34,126 nucleotides of DNA from Leptospira gomenensis (GCF_004770155.1 NZ_RQFA01000074.1:1-34126), one strand, 5' to 3'; numbered from the stretch's first letter, positions 17,914-31,276 are shown. The notes: generated by a model from the letters alone, not told the origin. A program made the numbers and translations.

Positions 17914-17991
17914 ACTGAATCCTTTTTGCAATTTGGAACGGAGAGAACCACCGTAAAATAACGTTCCCGTAAGAATCTTTTCAAAAAGTTG

Positions 17992-18006
17992 GTTTGTAAG
18001 TCAAAC
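17992..18006. promoter_or_regulatory. Inverted repeat in divergent intergenic region
   Basis: GTTTG-TAAGT-CAAAC lies between the divergent aminotransferase and AAA-VWA genes. A TATATT hexamer (18027-18032) downstream could be a plus-strand -10 box, but no good -35 is spaced correctly. A regulator binding here could affect both genes. Confidence 0.3.
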
Positions 18007-18080
18007 AATTCCAAAACTGTTCAAACTATATTTCGGGAATTCAGGTTGCCAGAGGATTCCGTCCGGAAAAACGTTGAGTC

Positions 18081-21000
18081 ATGGAAACCGTAAACATCGC
18101 CGGTCTTTCCGTTCCCGTTTCTCGGGCCGGAATCAACACGGGAACGCTCGGCTCCGATCTCGTGGAGACGGATTCTACCGTTCGCAATTTATCCAACATT
18201 CTCTATCCTTTGCTGGAAGGAAAACCCGTTCTCCTTGTGGGGGACGCGGGTGTGGGGAAAAACGCCCTCATCTATTATATCAACTTCAAACGAAACCATC
18301 CCACCTCCCGTTTCAGTTTTAACGAAGATACTCTGCCCGAGGATTTGATCGGTTCGTATCGGATTTTGATGGATGGAAAAGGGTTTGTTTGGTCCGACGG
18401 ACCGTTGACCTCCGCGATCCGCGCGGGCCATAGTTTTGTCGCGGACGAAATGAATCTTTGTCCTCCCCATATCATCAAACGTTTTTCCACCGTGTATGAA
18501 TCTTCCTATCTGGAACTCATCGAAGGGGACGGTTCCAGAATTCTCTGCGGAGACGGGTTTAACTTTATCGGTACTCAAAATCCTTCCGAAGGGTTCGAAG
18601 GCCGCAAGCCGCTTCCCTTCGACATCACCCGTTTTTTCTCCGTCGTATTCATCGATCCTCATACCCCGGACGAAATCCTTTTCATCCTGAAAAAATTGTA
18701 TCCCGCTCTGAGCGAATCACTTCTACAATCGTGCATTCGTATTTCCCTCGAAACCGAAGGTAGGGTGGTCGCCGGAAAATTAGGCAAAGGTGATCTGGAG
18801 AAGTATCACTTCAATATCCGCAATCTCAAAAAAGTCTGCAACCGTCTGCTCGGGTTGAAGGCCGACACGAAGGAACTTCAGTTTAGAGAGTTTTGGAATT
18901 TTTACGCGGAACCGTTCCGTAAAAAAGAGGACCGTGATCTTCAGATCGAACTACTACTGCAGGAAACCGGACTTTCTCAAATTCCAGCTCTGCCCGAGCC
19001 CCAGTTCCAGGTTCACAAAGGATTTTTGTACTGCAACGACAAGGCCGTTCCGGTTCGGGACGAGAATCGCGCCAAACAACTGTTAAACGATACCCCCTTG
19101 CCTTTGAAACTCCGGGAATTTTCGGAGAAAATCTTCACCGCGGTTCAGTTTCAGGAAAACGTTCTCATCGAATATTCGGAGGAACAGGATCCGCAGATCC
19201 TTCTTCCTCTGTTCACCGAAATTTCGGGTCTTCCGCTGGAAACCGTAAGTTTGTGTAAGGGAATTCACACCTCCGACATCATCGGCGCCTTAAAACCGAT
19301 CGGAGGTTCGCAGGTGGATTGGGTGGACGGTCCTCTGACTCGGGGAATCCGAGAAGGGGGAAATATTCTCATCACCAACCTCGAAGCGGCCGGTGCGGAA
19401 CTCGTGGAAAAACTGAACATGCTCACGGACGACGCGAGATCGTTGACCCTACCTCCCGAAAGCGGTAAAACGGAACCGGTCCCGCTCGCGGAAGATTCCA
19501 GGATTTTCGCGCTCAAACTTTTCCGCAAATCCAAGTCCACGGCGACGATTTCCCGCGCGTTTAGAAACCGTTTTACGAGTATTCTTTTTCCGGATCTGGA
19601 AGACGAATCCACGTTAACCGAAATTCTTTCGTTCTATCTTCCCGGCAACAGTCTGATCCTTAAGATGGTCACCTTTCATCTTAAGATCCGGGATCTCGCC
19701 AAAAAACGCAGCATCGGTTCCGCCAATCTGCTTCCGTATCTGTTCGGTCTCTCCAATCTTCTTTTTTGGAAGGATCATATTCTGCGTTATGCGGAATCGT
19801 CCAAGGGAGAAAACGGTCTCAAGGAAACCGCGGTCCGCGGTGGTAGAATCGCCTATATCAATCAGATCGCCGATCCTAAGGAAAGACAGGAACTCGAAAA
19901 GATTCTGGACTTTCAAATTTCCGGAATCGAAATCGAATCGGACTTCTTCAAAATTCTGGAGGAGAAGAAAAAAAAAACTCTGACGACCGCGGTCACCGAC
20001 GTTGAAAAAAAACGGTGGTGGAATCCGGAATTGCACGAGCGAGAGGCGCTGACCGGTAAAGCCAAACTTCTCAATTCGGGAAATCCGCTTCGCAGAGGTT
20101 TGGAGATTGACACTCCCGAAACGGGCGGTCAGGTCAAGGAAGGCGCGGACGCTTGGTACGGCCAGGAAACACGGGGCAATCAAGGACAAGGAGAACCGGC
20201 CGGCGGCGGCGGTGCCTGGGGATATCGCACCGAAGAACTTTACAAACAATTCCTCGCCAAACGCAAAATACTTTGGGAATATACGATCCAGGTTTCTTTG
20301 AAGGAATTTAAGGAAGTGTTCGGTCAGAGCCTCGAAGACATAGAACTCAATCTGGATCGTTTGTTCGATCCGGAAATCGACATCACGCGTATGTATCGTA
20401 ACGAAGGAAATCGTATCGACGCTCGGAAATATATTTCCTTTCTTTCGGGAAGAGGGGATTCCAAGGTTTTTGATCGGACCATCATCGACAAAAACGAGGA
20501 AAAGTTGAAAGGTGTGGAAGTCGCCTTTCTCGTTTCCAAATCCAGAAGAATCTTTAACTTCGAATATGCGGTCGCCGTGATTTCGGCGATGTTGTCCTCC
20601 GCGTATATTCTCCGCGAACACGAGGTGGATTTTTCCATCCACGCGTATTCCGATCGGAACAACAAAAAGGATCGTATCGATCTGATTCCGATCAAACGTC
20701 TGGACGAGGAATACGACGAGGCGAAGGAAGAGGAGATGTTCAATTATCTCCGCACCGACTGGCAAGGCGATTCCGTCGAGGAATATCAACTTCTCGAAAA
20801 AGTGGAAACTTATTTTTCGCCCGAAGCTCAAACAAAAATCGTCGTGATGATTTCCGATTTCCGAGGACAAAGAGGAAAGGCCGAAGTCGAAGACGAAATC
20901 AACTCGCGCGACAACCGCAAACTTCATGCGGAAATTCTTAAAAACCAAAACAGAAATTACGTCTTTCTCGGTGTGGGTTTGGGTAGAAGATACATCGCGG

Positions 21001-21116
21001 AACATCTGTTTCAGGATTCCATCCAGATCACTTCGGACAACTTTTACAATATGCCCAATTTGATCGGAACCGAACTCGGCAGATTGATTTTGACCCATCA
21101 CAGTATGAGAAATTGA
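18081..21116 (+). CDS. Large AAA-AAA-VWA protein (fused chelatase/midasin-like)
   Basis: This 1011-residue protein has two AAA domains of the MoxR/dynein-related (AAA_5) kind followed by a von Willebrand A domain. AAA1 (about 25-260) has Walker A G-D-A-G-V-G-K-N (54-61), Walker B S-F-V-A-D-E-M-N (118-125) and G-T-Q-N-P (164-168). AAA2 (about 340-560) keeps the fold's landmarks, such as D-G-P-L-T-R-G-I-R (416-424) and R-A-F-R-N-R-F (492-498). It has no Walker A lysine (E-Y-S-E-E-Q-D-P, 364-371), and N-L-E replaces the Walker B acids, so it probably does not hydrolyse ATP. A Gly-rich linker (682-714) leads to the VWA domain (812-1010). There the MIDAS motif reads L-V-S-K-S instead of D-x-S-x-S, while I-S-D-F at 924-927 remains. 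The order active AAA, inactive AAA, linker, VWA resembles BchI joined to BchD, or a miniature midasin. It is probably a remodelling or cofactor-insertion ATPase; the client is unknown. The gene stands alone. Confidence 0.85.
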   Translation: METVNIAGLSVPVSRAGINTGTLGSDLVETDSTVRNLSNILYPLLEGKPVLLVGDAGVGKNALIYYINFKRNHPTSRFSFNEDTLPEDLIGSYRILMDGKGFVWSDGPLTSAIRAGHSFVADEMNLCPPHIIKRFSTVYESSYLELIEGDGSRILCGDGFNFIGTQNPSEGFEGRKPLPFDITRFFSVVFIDPHTPDEILFILKKLYPALSESLLQSCIRISLETEGRVVAGKLGKGDLEKYHFNIRNLKKVCNRLLGLKADTKELQFREFWNFYAEPFRKKEDRDLQIELLLQETGLSQIPALPEPQFQVHKGFLYCNDKAVPVRDENRAKQLLNDTPLPLKLREFSEKIFTAVQFQENVLIEYSEEQDPQILLPLFTEISGLPLETVSLCKGIHTSDIIGALKPIGGSQVDWVDGPLTRGIREGGNILITNLEAAGAELVEKLNMLTDDARSLTLPPESGKTEPVPLAEDSRIFALKLFRKSKSTATISRAFRNRFTSILFPDLEDESTLTEILSFYLPGNSLILKMVTFHLKIRDLAKKRSIGSANLLPYLFGLSNLLFWKDHILRYAESSKGENGLKETAVRGGRIAYINQIADPKERQELEKILDFQISGIEIESDFFKILEEKKKKTLTTAVTDVEKKRWWNPELHEREALTGKAKLLNSGNPLRRGLEIDTPETGGQVKEGADAWYGQETRGNQGQGEPAGGGGAWGYRTEELYKQFLAKRKILWEYTIQVSLKEFKEVFGQSLEDIELNLDRLFDPEIDITRMYRNEGNRIDARKYISFLSGRGDSKVFDRTIIDKNEEKLKGVEVAFLVSKSRRIFNFEYAVAVISAMLSSAYILREHEVDFSIHAYSDRNNKKDRIDLIPIKRLDEEYDEAKEEEMFNYLRTDWQGDSVEEYQLLEKVETYFSPEAQTKIVVMISDFRGQRGKAEVEDEINSRDNRKLHAEILKNQNRNYVFLGVGLGRRYIAEHLFQDSIQITSDNFYNMPNLIGTELGRLILTHHSMRN

Positions 21117-21468
21117 TCGTAGAGGTTTTCGTATTCGTTTCCTAAAGGACGTCTTCCGACGTAGGCGTTTTTAGTCGTCCGAAGGAAAACATACGAACTG
21201 CATGGGAATCTGTGCGGCCCGGTTCGACACGAAACCGGAAGATAGTTACGTTAAAAGACGGCTTTTTCGAATTCGGAAAAAGGACGTACTCCGCGCGTCT
21301 TTGTAAAACCGAGTAGTTTTTCACTTGGCCCCGGCCTTTTATTCAAAAAACTGGATTTACTCCCTTTGCCTTCTTACGGATCCGAGCGCGCGGATCAAAA
21401 CCGCGTCCAAATCGTAAGTCGAAACGGCCGCGTAGAATATCCGGTCGGCAAACAGGAGCGAAACGATC
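21117..21468. other. Intergenic region before smpB
   Basis: About 350 bases hold no convincing gene. I see two small hairpins: ACGTC-TTCC-GACGT (21149-21162), followed by T-rich sequence and possibly a weak terminator for the AAA-VWA gene, and CCGGTT/AACCGG (21219-21238). I looked for tmRNA because smpB follows, but no alanine-tRNA-like ends or CCA terminus are present. Confidence 0.4.
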
Positions 21469-21954
21469 ATGACGAACAAAAAGGAAGATTCCGGACATTC
21501 CCCTTTGGTCAACAAAAAGGCCAAGTTCAACTTCGAGCTGATTTCCTTCCTCGAAGCAGGAATCGTTTTGTCCGGATCGGAAGTCAAAAGTCTCCGCGAT
21601 AAAAAGGGAAATCTCACCGACGCTTTCGCAAAGATAAAAAACGGGGAAGTGTTTCTGGAGAACTTCTCCATCGCTCCGTATAAAAACGGAGGTTATTCCA
21701 ATCACCCCGAAATACGTCCTCGAAAACTTCTCCTTCACAAAAAGGAAATCGAGAAATTGGATCGTCAGGTTAAGGAGAAGGGTTTGGTTTTGGTCGCCAC
21801 CAAGGTTTATTTTAAGAACAACCTGCGCGTCAAAGTGGAGATCGCTTTGGCCAAACCGAAAAAACTCCACGATAAACGGGACGATATGCAGAAAAAAGAC
21901 GCGAAACAGGAAATCGCGCGCGCGATAAAATCCGCGAATCGTTACGATTCCTGA
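21469..21954 (+). CDS. smpB: SsrA-binding protein SmpB
   Basis: SmpB binds tmRNA and brings it to ribosomes stalled at the end of broken mRNAs, standing in for the codon-anticodon helix during trans-translation. The 161-residue protein shows the family's hallmarks: K-K-A-K-F-N-F near the start, [24 protein letters not shown], and [13 protein letters not shown], ending in a basic C-terminal tail (K-K-L-H-D-K-R and a K/R-rich helix) that enters the mRNA channel. AGGAG lies nine bases before the ATG. It is followed 15 bases later by der, so the two are probably cotranscribed. The partner tmRNA gene is not in this window. Confidence 0.97.
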   Translation: MTNKKEDSGHSPLVNKKAKFNFELISFLEAGIVLSGSEVKSLRDKKGNLTDAFAKIKNGEVFLENFSIAPYKNGGYSNHPEIRPRKLLLHKKEIEKLDRQVKEKGLVLVATKVYFKNNLRVKVEIALAKPKKLHDKRDDMQKKDAKQEIARAIKSANRYDS

Positions 21955-21969
21955 TCCGGTTAGGCAAAC

Positions 21970-23432
21970 ATGGCAAAGGCCGTAAAAAAAAGAAATGAAG
22001 AATCCGATGAAACGAAAATCAAAGCCCCTCGTAAAAACGCGGGGGAAAGGATTCCGGTCGTTTCCATCGTGGGAAGACAGAACGTGGGAAAGTCCACGCT
22101 CTTCAACGCACTCATCAGAAAAAAATTGGCGATCACAGAGGATTATCCCGGAGTTACACGCGACGTTCTTTCCGCGAGGATTTATCAGGAAGAAAAGGAT
22201 CTCGACTTTTATCTCTGCGACACCCCCGGGTTGGACATAGAAAATCCGGATCTACTTTCGCAATCCATATTAGAAACCGCTTATAGACAACTTAAGGAAT
22301 CCGACGTGATCGTCTTCTTATTAGATAAGAACCTGATCACCCCGGCCGACCATGGTCTCCTCGAATATCTCAGACGGGAACCCGCCGTCGCCGACAAACC
22401 GATCCTCTACTGCGTCAACAAAGCCGACAAGGAACTGGACGAATTCGATCTGGAGGAATTCTACAGGATGGGGCTCGCCGAGGTGCTTCCCATCTCCGCC
22501 CTCGGCAGAAAAAATTTGGGGTTGTTACTTGAGAAAATTAAGTTTTTCTTAAGTAACAAGCCGGGAAAGGTATGGATCGAAAAGATATCCTCCTCCAAAA
22601 ACAAGGACGCTCCCGCACTTCCCGTGGCCGAAGAGGAATACGAATTCAGGCTCGCCATCGTAGGAAAACCGAACTCGGGAAAGTCCAGTCTTCTCAATGC
22701 GATCTGCGGTTACGAACGTGCGGTCGTCAGCGAGGTGGCCGGAACTACACGAGATTCGGTGGATACACTTCTAGAGTTCGGGGAACACAGACTGCTTCTG
22801 ACCGACACGGCGGGAATCCGAAAGGGAAGTAAGTCCGCGGAGGCGCTCGAATTCTATTCGTATCAGAGAACCCTAAAGTCGATCGAATCGAGCGATTTGG
22901 TCGTGCACCTCTTGGACGCCAAAAAAGGTTTCGGCGATTTCGACAAAAAGATCACTTCTCTTCTTCAGGAAAAGGGAAAACCGTTTCTGATCGCGGTCAA
23001 CAAATGGGACACGATCGAGGACAAAACCGACAAAACGTTTCAGGAATATAAACGGAAATTGTATTCCCGGTTTCCGTTGTTAAACGAAGTGCCGATCATC
23101 ACGATCAGCGCGACCGAAAAACTCAGGGTAAAAAAACTTCTGGATCTTTCCTTCGATCTTGCGTCCCGTTCCAAACGTAAGGTAAGCACTTCCGAATTGA
23201 ACAAAAATCTGCGGAACTGGATGGGAACCGCGGCCCGTTCCTTCTCGGCGCATCAACCTCCTAAGATGTTGTATTGTACTCAGGTTTCCACTTCTCCGTT
23301 TCATCTGATTTTATTCGTCAATCACGTGGAATATTTCAAATCCAACCTGGTCTCCTTCTTAAAAAAGAAACTTACAGAAACATACGGATTACAGGGAATT
23401 CCGGTTCGTCTGGAATTTCGATCGGATCGAAA

Positions 23433-23436
<4 letters not shown>
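21970..23436 (+). CDS. der: Ribosome biogenesis GTPase Der (EngA)
   Basis: Der is the essential GTPase with two tandem G domains that assists 50S subunit assembly. G domain 1 has G-R-Q-N-V-G-K-S-T (35-43), D-T-P-G-L (84-88) and N-K-A-D (150-153). G domain 2 has G-K-P-N-S-G-K-S-S (232-240), D-T-A-G-I and N-K-W-D. A C-terminal KH-like domain follows. The total of 488 residues includes a basic N-terminal extension of about 28 residues before the first G domain. The gene follows smpB closely, and its stop overlaps the plsY start as ATGA. A striking 16-bp hairpin sits in the coding sequence just after G domain 1 and is listed separately. Confidence 0.97.
22522..22559 (+). repeat. Intragenic 16-bp hairpin inside der
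   Basis: TTGTTACTTGAGAAAA (22522-22537) and TTTTCTTAAGTAACAA (22544-22559) pair over 16 positions with a single G-U, around a six-base loop. The segment codes for the region between the two G domains. It is AT-rich and uses codons such as TTA and AGT that are uncommon in the neighbouring sequence. Confidence 0.85.
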
Positions 23437-24822
<1,386 letters not shown>

Positions 24823-24950
24823 GACGAGGGATCGAACCGCGACGGAAACTCTCCCTAACTTCGATACTTCCGCCGTTTACGCGATTCGATTTTCGCTTTA
24901 CAAAGTCCTAAATCGGCGATTCCAATGGGATAAAAAAGGAATTCGCAGCC

Positions 24951-25163
24951 ATGATGAAAGAAATCAACTACGCTCTACAAAGTTCGACCGGAGCCAGACA
25001 GTTTTCCAAGTCCGAATTTACCGTCCGGAATATGCCCGATCGTCTGCATCCGCTTTCCGATCTCGAACAAGTGAACTCTGGAGCGCGTAACATCGCTAAG
25101 GTGGGAGTAAACACGGACGACCAAGCCGTACGAAGGGGATATCTGATCGACCTCAACGCCTAA
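24951..25163 (+). CDS. Small hypothetical protein (70 aa)
   Basis: A 70-residue polar protein with no membrane segment, starting at an ATG ten bases after AAGGA; a second ATG follows immediately. The composition (N-x-A, R-N-M-P-D-R, G-V-N-T-D-D-Q-A-V-R-R-G) is protein-like, and the frame is the only open one here. No known family is recognised. It lies between the plsY-linked gene and two small membrane-protein genes on the same strand. Confidence 0.6.
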   Translation: MMKEINYALQSSTGARQFSKSEFTVRNMPDRLHPLSDLEQVNSGARNIAKVGVNTDDQAVRRGYLIDLNA

Positions 25164-25223
25164 TTTCGGTTTAAAAAATCGAAATCGTTTGCGGTTTCTT
25201 ATCTTGTATCTTCGGAGGTTTTT

Positions 25224-25589
25224 TTGTTTGAACGTAATCGTCTCGAACGGATCGGAAACGTTTCCGGAATCGTCGCAGGTATCGCTTCCGGAATTCTGAT
25301 TCCCATACTTTTCGTTCCCGGTTTGAAAGACATAGAATGGCTCACACAATCGGTCGTGACCGTAAGCGGATTTTTGATCCTTTTTTTCGGCGGCCTTTTT
25401 CTCTTCACTTCTCTCGGACTCAACGTGATGCGTTCCGGTGAACTGAACCAGATGATTTTGTTCATCTCGTTTCCGATTCCGAAACCGATCGCACGATTGT
25501 TGGGATTCGGATTTTTTCTACTCGGTTGTTTGGCGCTCCTTTGTTCGTTGTTGTACTTCCTCGCCTATGCGATCCGTTGGATCCGATGA
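25224..25589 (+). CDS. Small membrane protein, function unknown
   Basis: This 121-residue protein starts at a TTG preceded five bases earlier by a perfect GGAGG (25214-25218). It has three or four hydrophobic helices (about residues 12-32, 42-67 and 77-117) and few charged residues apart from the N terminus and R-W-I-R at the end. No family is recognised. Its end overlaps the start of the next gene by 23 bases. Confidence 0.7.
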   Translation: MFERNRLERIGNVSGIVAGIASGILIPILFVPGLKDIEWLTQSVVTVSGFLILFFGGLFLFTSLGLNVMRSGELNQMILFISFPIPKPIARLLGFGFFLLGCLALLCSLLYFLAYAIRWIR

Positions 25590-26199
25590 ATTGCCCTCGG
25601 CCGTACGAAGAAGCCGTTCCCGGGTCGGTTTTCTTGGCAGAGGCGCGTTGAGCGGCCTTTCGATTTTTTCGGGTTTCGTTTTCTTTTTTCGCGTTTTAGG
25701 TCCGGCTGCGATTTCTTGCGTCTGTTTTCTTTTTTTGTTCGTATACGCGTTGTTCGGCGGGGAATCGAAATCGATTGGGGAATCCTGTTTTTCCGGCCTC
25801 GAAGAGTTCGCCCGAAACGTTTCGTTTCCTTTGGGAGAATCGGACGAAACCCTCAAAATCAGGAATTCGATCTTAGGAGATTCGTATGTTTGGTTGGTCG
25901 ATTTCACACCTTCCAAAAATTCGGATTATTATCTATTACGGAAACTTCGTACGGGAAAATACTGTCCCGTACTCAAAACGAAAGGTTACGAAATCAAAGA
26001 ACGAAAACGGGGAAGCCGGGAAACGGTAACCGTAAAAGTTCGAGGGTCCGGGACGATTTCCGCATTAGAACTTTCTTATGTTTTAGATCGCGACGAAACT
26101 TCGTTCCGTTTGTATAGTTGCGCGGAAATTAGGATCGTTCGGTCCGGAAACGCGCGCAAGTTCCGGATCGATTGTTCGGATCCGATTTTCGATTTTTAA
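25567..26199 (+). CDS. Membrane-anchored hypothetical protein
   Basis: This 210-residue protein has a basic N terminus (R-R-S-R-S-R), one or two hydrophobic helices (about residues 28-64) and then a soluble, beta-rich C-terminal part with five cysteines. I do not recognise a family. The ATG at 25567 overlaps the previous gene; a TTG eight codons later (25591) would remove the overlap. Its stop codon overlaps that of the convergent Maf-like gene. Confidence 0.6.
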   Translation: MRSVGSDELPSAVRRSRSRVGFLGRGALSGLSIFSGFVFFFRVLGPAAISCVCFLFLFVYALFGGESKSIGESCFSGLEEFARNVSFPLGESDETLKIRNSILGDSYVWLVDFTPSKNSDYYLLRKLRTGKYCPVLKTKGYEIKERKRGSRETVTVKVRGSGTISALELSYVLDRDETSFRLYSCAEIRIVRSGNARKFRIDCSDPIFDF

Positions 26200-28028
26200 T
26201 CCGCGGAGGTTCCGGCCAAAAGTTTGCGTTTGAGTCCCGTAAATTCCCGTAGAACCGCTCCCAAAAAAAGATCCTTTTTTCGGGTTTCGTCTAACGTGTC
26301 GCGATGTCTTAGTACGTAAATTTCCGTTTTGCGAACGAGATAACGTAGATCCTCCCTATTTTTTATCCGTTCTTTAAAACGGGAAAGGAGCGTATCGTAG
26401 GAAATTTCTTCGAATTCCGGTCGGGAAAATTCCCGCAAAACGGCTTGGATCGTTTCCAGTAATTCGGAGCGGAAAATTTCGGCGTCGGCGCGATTCACGT
26501 TCGTATCTCCGTCTCCTCGCCAAGGCGGAAATTTTCTCCAATAATATCCGTGATCGGGAAAGGAGGAAAGAATCGAATCCGCTTTTTCGATCGATACGTT
26601 GTCACAGTTGGCGATGTGCGCTCCCCGGACGTTTACGTTGTATACGGGAAAGTCGAGAGTGGGAAAGGATTCCTCAAACCAATGTCTGTACAAATCCAGA
26701 ACGTAATCGGTCAAAACCTCCCCGCCTCCCGCAGAGGGAACGAAACGTGTGTCCCGTTTGCGGATGATCGTCTCGTTTATCCTTTCGAGGCTCTGGGTTC
26801 GTTTTAAAAGAGTAAGCCATTTTTCGTTGTGATGCGTTCCGGTGGAATGGATTTCCCTTCCCGAATAGGCGAGATCCTGACCTACGAGAAAAATCGGCCG
26901 ACATCCCAAGTTGCGTAATACGTCGAAGGCCGTGGTCGCGACACTTCCTCCGGATTGAATGTCCCCGACGGAACCCAACAATTTTTCCGCCGTTTGGGAA
27001 CCCGCCGTCACTTCCCTGCGTAATTCCCCGCTCGCGTCCACCACGTATTTTGCAGTGACCGAATGTACGACGGAGGAGAATTTTTGAGAACGTAAAATGG
27101 GGGGAAAACTCACCAAGTCCGCGAAAAGAGGCACGTTAGACGATTCAGCGCCCATAAAATGAAAGAAGGAATGTGTCTGCGCGTCGAGCGTGATGACTCC
27201 GTCGGGAACGATTCCGAATTTCAAAAGAGCCTTGAGAGACGTGTCGCAGGAAAACAAAAACACCTTGTCCCTCACCTTGGAAATCCATTCGCACTGGCTT
27301 CTGAGCGAAGGACCGGCGGATACGAGCATCGCGGGTGTTCCCGAAAATTTTTCCTTGAGGGATTCGATTTTAGTTCGCGGATTTTTAGGATCCGGAAAGT
27401 TGGCCGCGTTGACGAACGTGTTGCGCACCCAGATCCTTTCGAATTCGAACTTCGTCAAAAGATCGCTCATCTTCGAGGAAAGAATTTTCCGAATTTTAGT
27501 TTCCAATTCCCCGTAATAGATTTCGTTTAACGCGGCGCTCGCGGCGTTTCTAAATACGCGGATTCCGGATACTCGTTCCACGGGAAGGGATTCGAGATAA
27601 TTCCAAAGCAGACCGAGCGCCGAGTTTCCTAAAAACAAATGTCTTCCGGGAACGTTCATCACGGATTCGAGAACGTCCTCCCAAAGAGGAAAGACGAGTT
27701 CCGGATGTTCATCCACGAGCAACAGAATTTGTCCCGGTTCGAGACGGGAATGGACTTCTTCGATCAAATGAGGATTTCCGAGTCCGATGACCGCTACGAG
27801 ATCGGTGGAAGAGATCGTCTGCGTTTGTAAGATTCGCAACGCCTGGGTTTTAGGAGAAACCGCGCTCGACAAGGCGCGTCCGTTGAGTTCCAAAAAACGT
27901 TCTCCGGAAGTTTTGGCGGGTTTTAACAAAAAGCCCAAACTCGGATCGGCTTCCCTTTGGAAATAGAGGGATAAGTACGGCTTTTTCCCGAATATTTCTC
28001 TTGTCTTTTCGGAGAGATTGTGAGACAT
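26196..28028 (-). CDS. Maf/MptE-like protein (DUF115 family)
   Basis: This 610-residue protein belongs to the Maf flagellin-glycosylation / 6-hydroxymethylpterin diphosphokinase MptE-like family. The core (about residues 230-400) has the S-A-G-P-S-L nucleotide-type loop, L-F-S-C-D-T-S-L-K-A-L, G-I-V-P-D-G-V-I-T-L-D, G-D-I-Q-S-G-G-S-V-A-T-T-A and L-V-G-Q-D-L-A-Y, all typical. Relatives transfer nonulosonic sugars such as pseudaminic acid onto flagellins, so a role in glycosylating the periplasmic flagella is a reasonable inference. I chose the ATG at 28028, which opens with M-S-H-N-L; a longer frame to 28112 would run nearly into smc and has no better ribosome binding site. It diverges from smc across a gap of about 90 bases. 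Confidence 0.85.
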   Translation of the reverse strand: MSHNLSEKTREIFGKKPYLSLYFQREADPSLGFLLKPAKTSGERFLELNGRALSSAVSPKTQALRILQTQTISSTDLVAVIGLGNPHLIEEVHSRLEPGQILLLVDEHPELVFPLWEDVLESVMNVPGRHLFLGNSALGLLWNYLESLPVERVSGIRVFRNAASAALNEIYYGELETKIRKILSSKMSDLLTKFEFERIWVRNTFVNAANFPDPKNPRTKIESLKEKFSGTPAMLVSAGPSLRSQCEWISKVRDKVFLFSCDTSLKALLKFGIVPDGVITLDAQTHSFFHFMGAESSNVPLFADLVSFPPILRSQKFSSVVHSVTAKYVVDASGELRREVTAGSQTAEKLLGSVGDIQSGGSVATTAFDVLRNLGCRPIFLVGQDLAYSGREIHSTGTHHNEKWLTLLKRTQSLERINETIIRKRDTRFVPSAGGGEVLTDYVLDLYRHWFEESFPTLDFPVYNVNVRGAHIANCDNVSIEKADSILSSFPDHGYYWRKFPPWRGDGDTNVNRADAEIFRSELLETIQAVLREFSRPEFEEISYDTLLSRFKERIKNREDLRYLVRKTEIYVLRHRDTLDETRKKDLFLGAVLREFTGLKRKLLAGTSAD

Positions 28029-28081
28029 AATAACCCAGGTGCATTCTAATCCCTGCCCAAATCTGGTCAATTGGAAACATC

Positions 28082-28100
28082 TTTCCGGAACTTTCGGAAA
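28082..28100. promoter_or_regulatory. Inverted repeat upstream of smc
   Basis: TTTCCG-GAACTTT-CGGAAA is a perfect six-base inverted repeat in the gap between the divergent maf-like gene and smc, 17 bases before the smc start. It may be an operator or part of a promoter region. Confidence 0.35.
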
Positions 28101-28117
28101 CGAAAAACACAAAAACT

Positions 28118-30892
<2,775 letters not shown>

Positions 30893-31126
30893 CGCGGATT
30901 AGACGAAGCTACGCGAATTGACGAAACACTGTAGGACGCGTGTCGGAGAAACGCTCTTAGAAGGACAAACGTAGGTAAGACGGAGTCGGCGGATCTAAGA
31001 GGGGAGTTTGCGCTTTGTCCGGTGTTTTCCTTTGGATGTCCGAAAAAAAAAGGACGAACCAATGGGGACGAACGAATAAACCATTAGATCGTTTGGATCG
31101 CAACCTTCGTTTTCGAGCCGAGCGGT

Positions 31127-31164
31127 TTTCGGCGAATTTTTCCGTTTGAAGCCGAAATTTTTTT
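31127..31164 (+). terminator. Candidate terminator downstream of smc
   Basis: TTTCGGC (31127-31133) and GCCGAAA (31151-31157) form a seven-base-pair stem with a 17-base loop, followed by seven T residues. It lies 235 bases after smc. The rest of 30893-31195 holds no gene I can see. Confidence 0.55.
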
Positions 31165-31195
31165 CTGATAGAAACTGTTTACGATTTCCGTAGAT

Positions 31196-31226
31196 AAAAA
31201 AAAGAGCGGGATTTTACCCGCTCTTT
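31196..31226 (-). terminator. Strong terminator of the tRNA-Met / Cys-rich protein unit
   Basis: On the minus strand AAAGAGCGGG and CCCGCTCTTT pair over ten positions with a six-base loop and run into eight T residues. It lies about 50 bases after the stop of the Cys-rich protein gene. Confidence 0.85.
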
Positions 31227-31276
31227 CGGTCTGCGACTTTCGGATCCTATTTCCGAAACGTTCGCTGTGGTAGTTC

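Noticed and set aside
19614..21101. A 495-codon open frame antisense to the AAA-VWA gene
   Set aside because: It mirrors the codon pattern of the real gene, has no ribosome binding site and no recognisable domain, and the sense strand has clear AAA and VWA motifs.
21117..21468. Possible tmRNA gene before smpB
   Set aside because: A GGTTCGA string is present, but there is no tRNA-Ala-like acceptor, no CCA end and no tag-reading frame.
23274..23432. N-terminal extension of PlsY into der
   Set aside because: PlsY motifs begin at the ATG at 23433, which overlaps the der stop as ATGA; the extension is the der coding sequence read in another frame.
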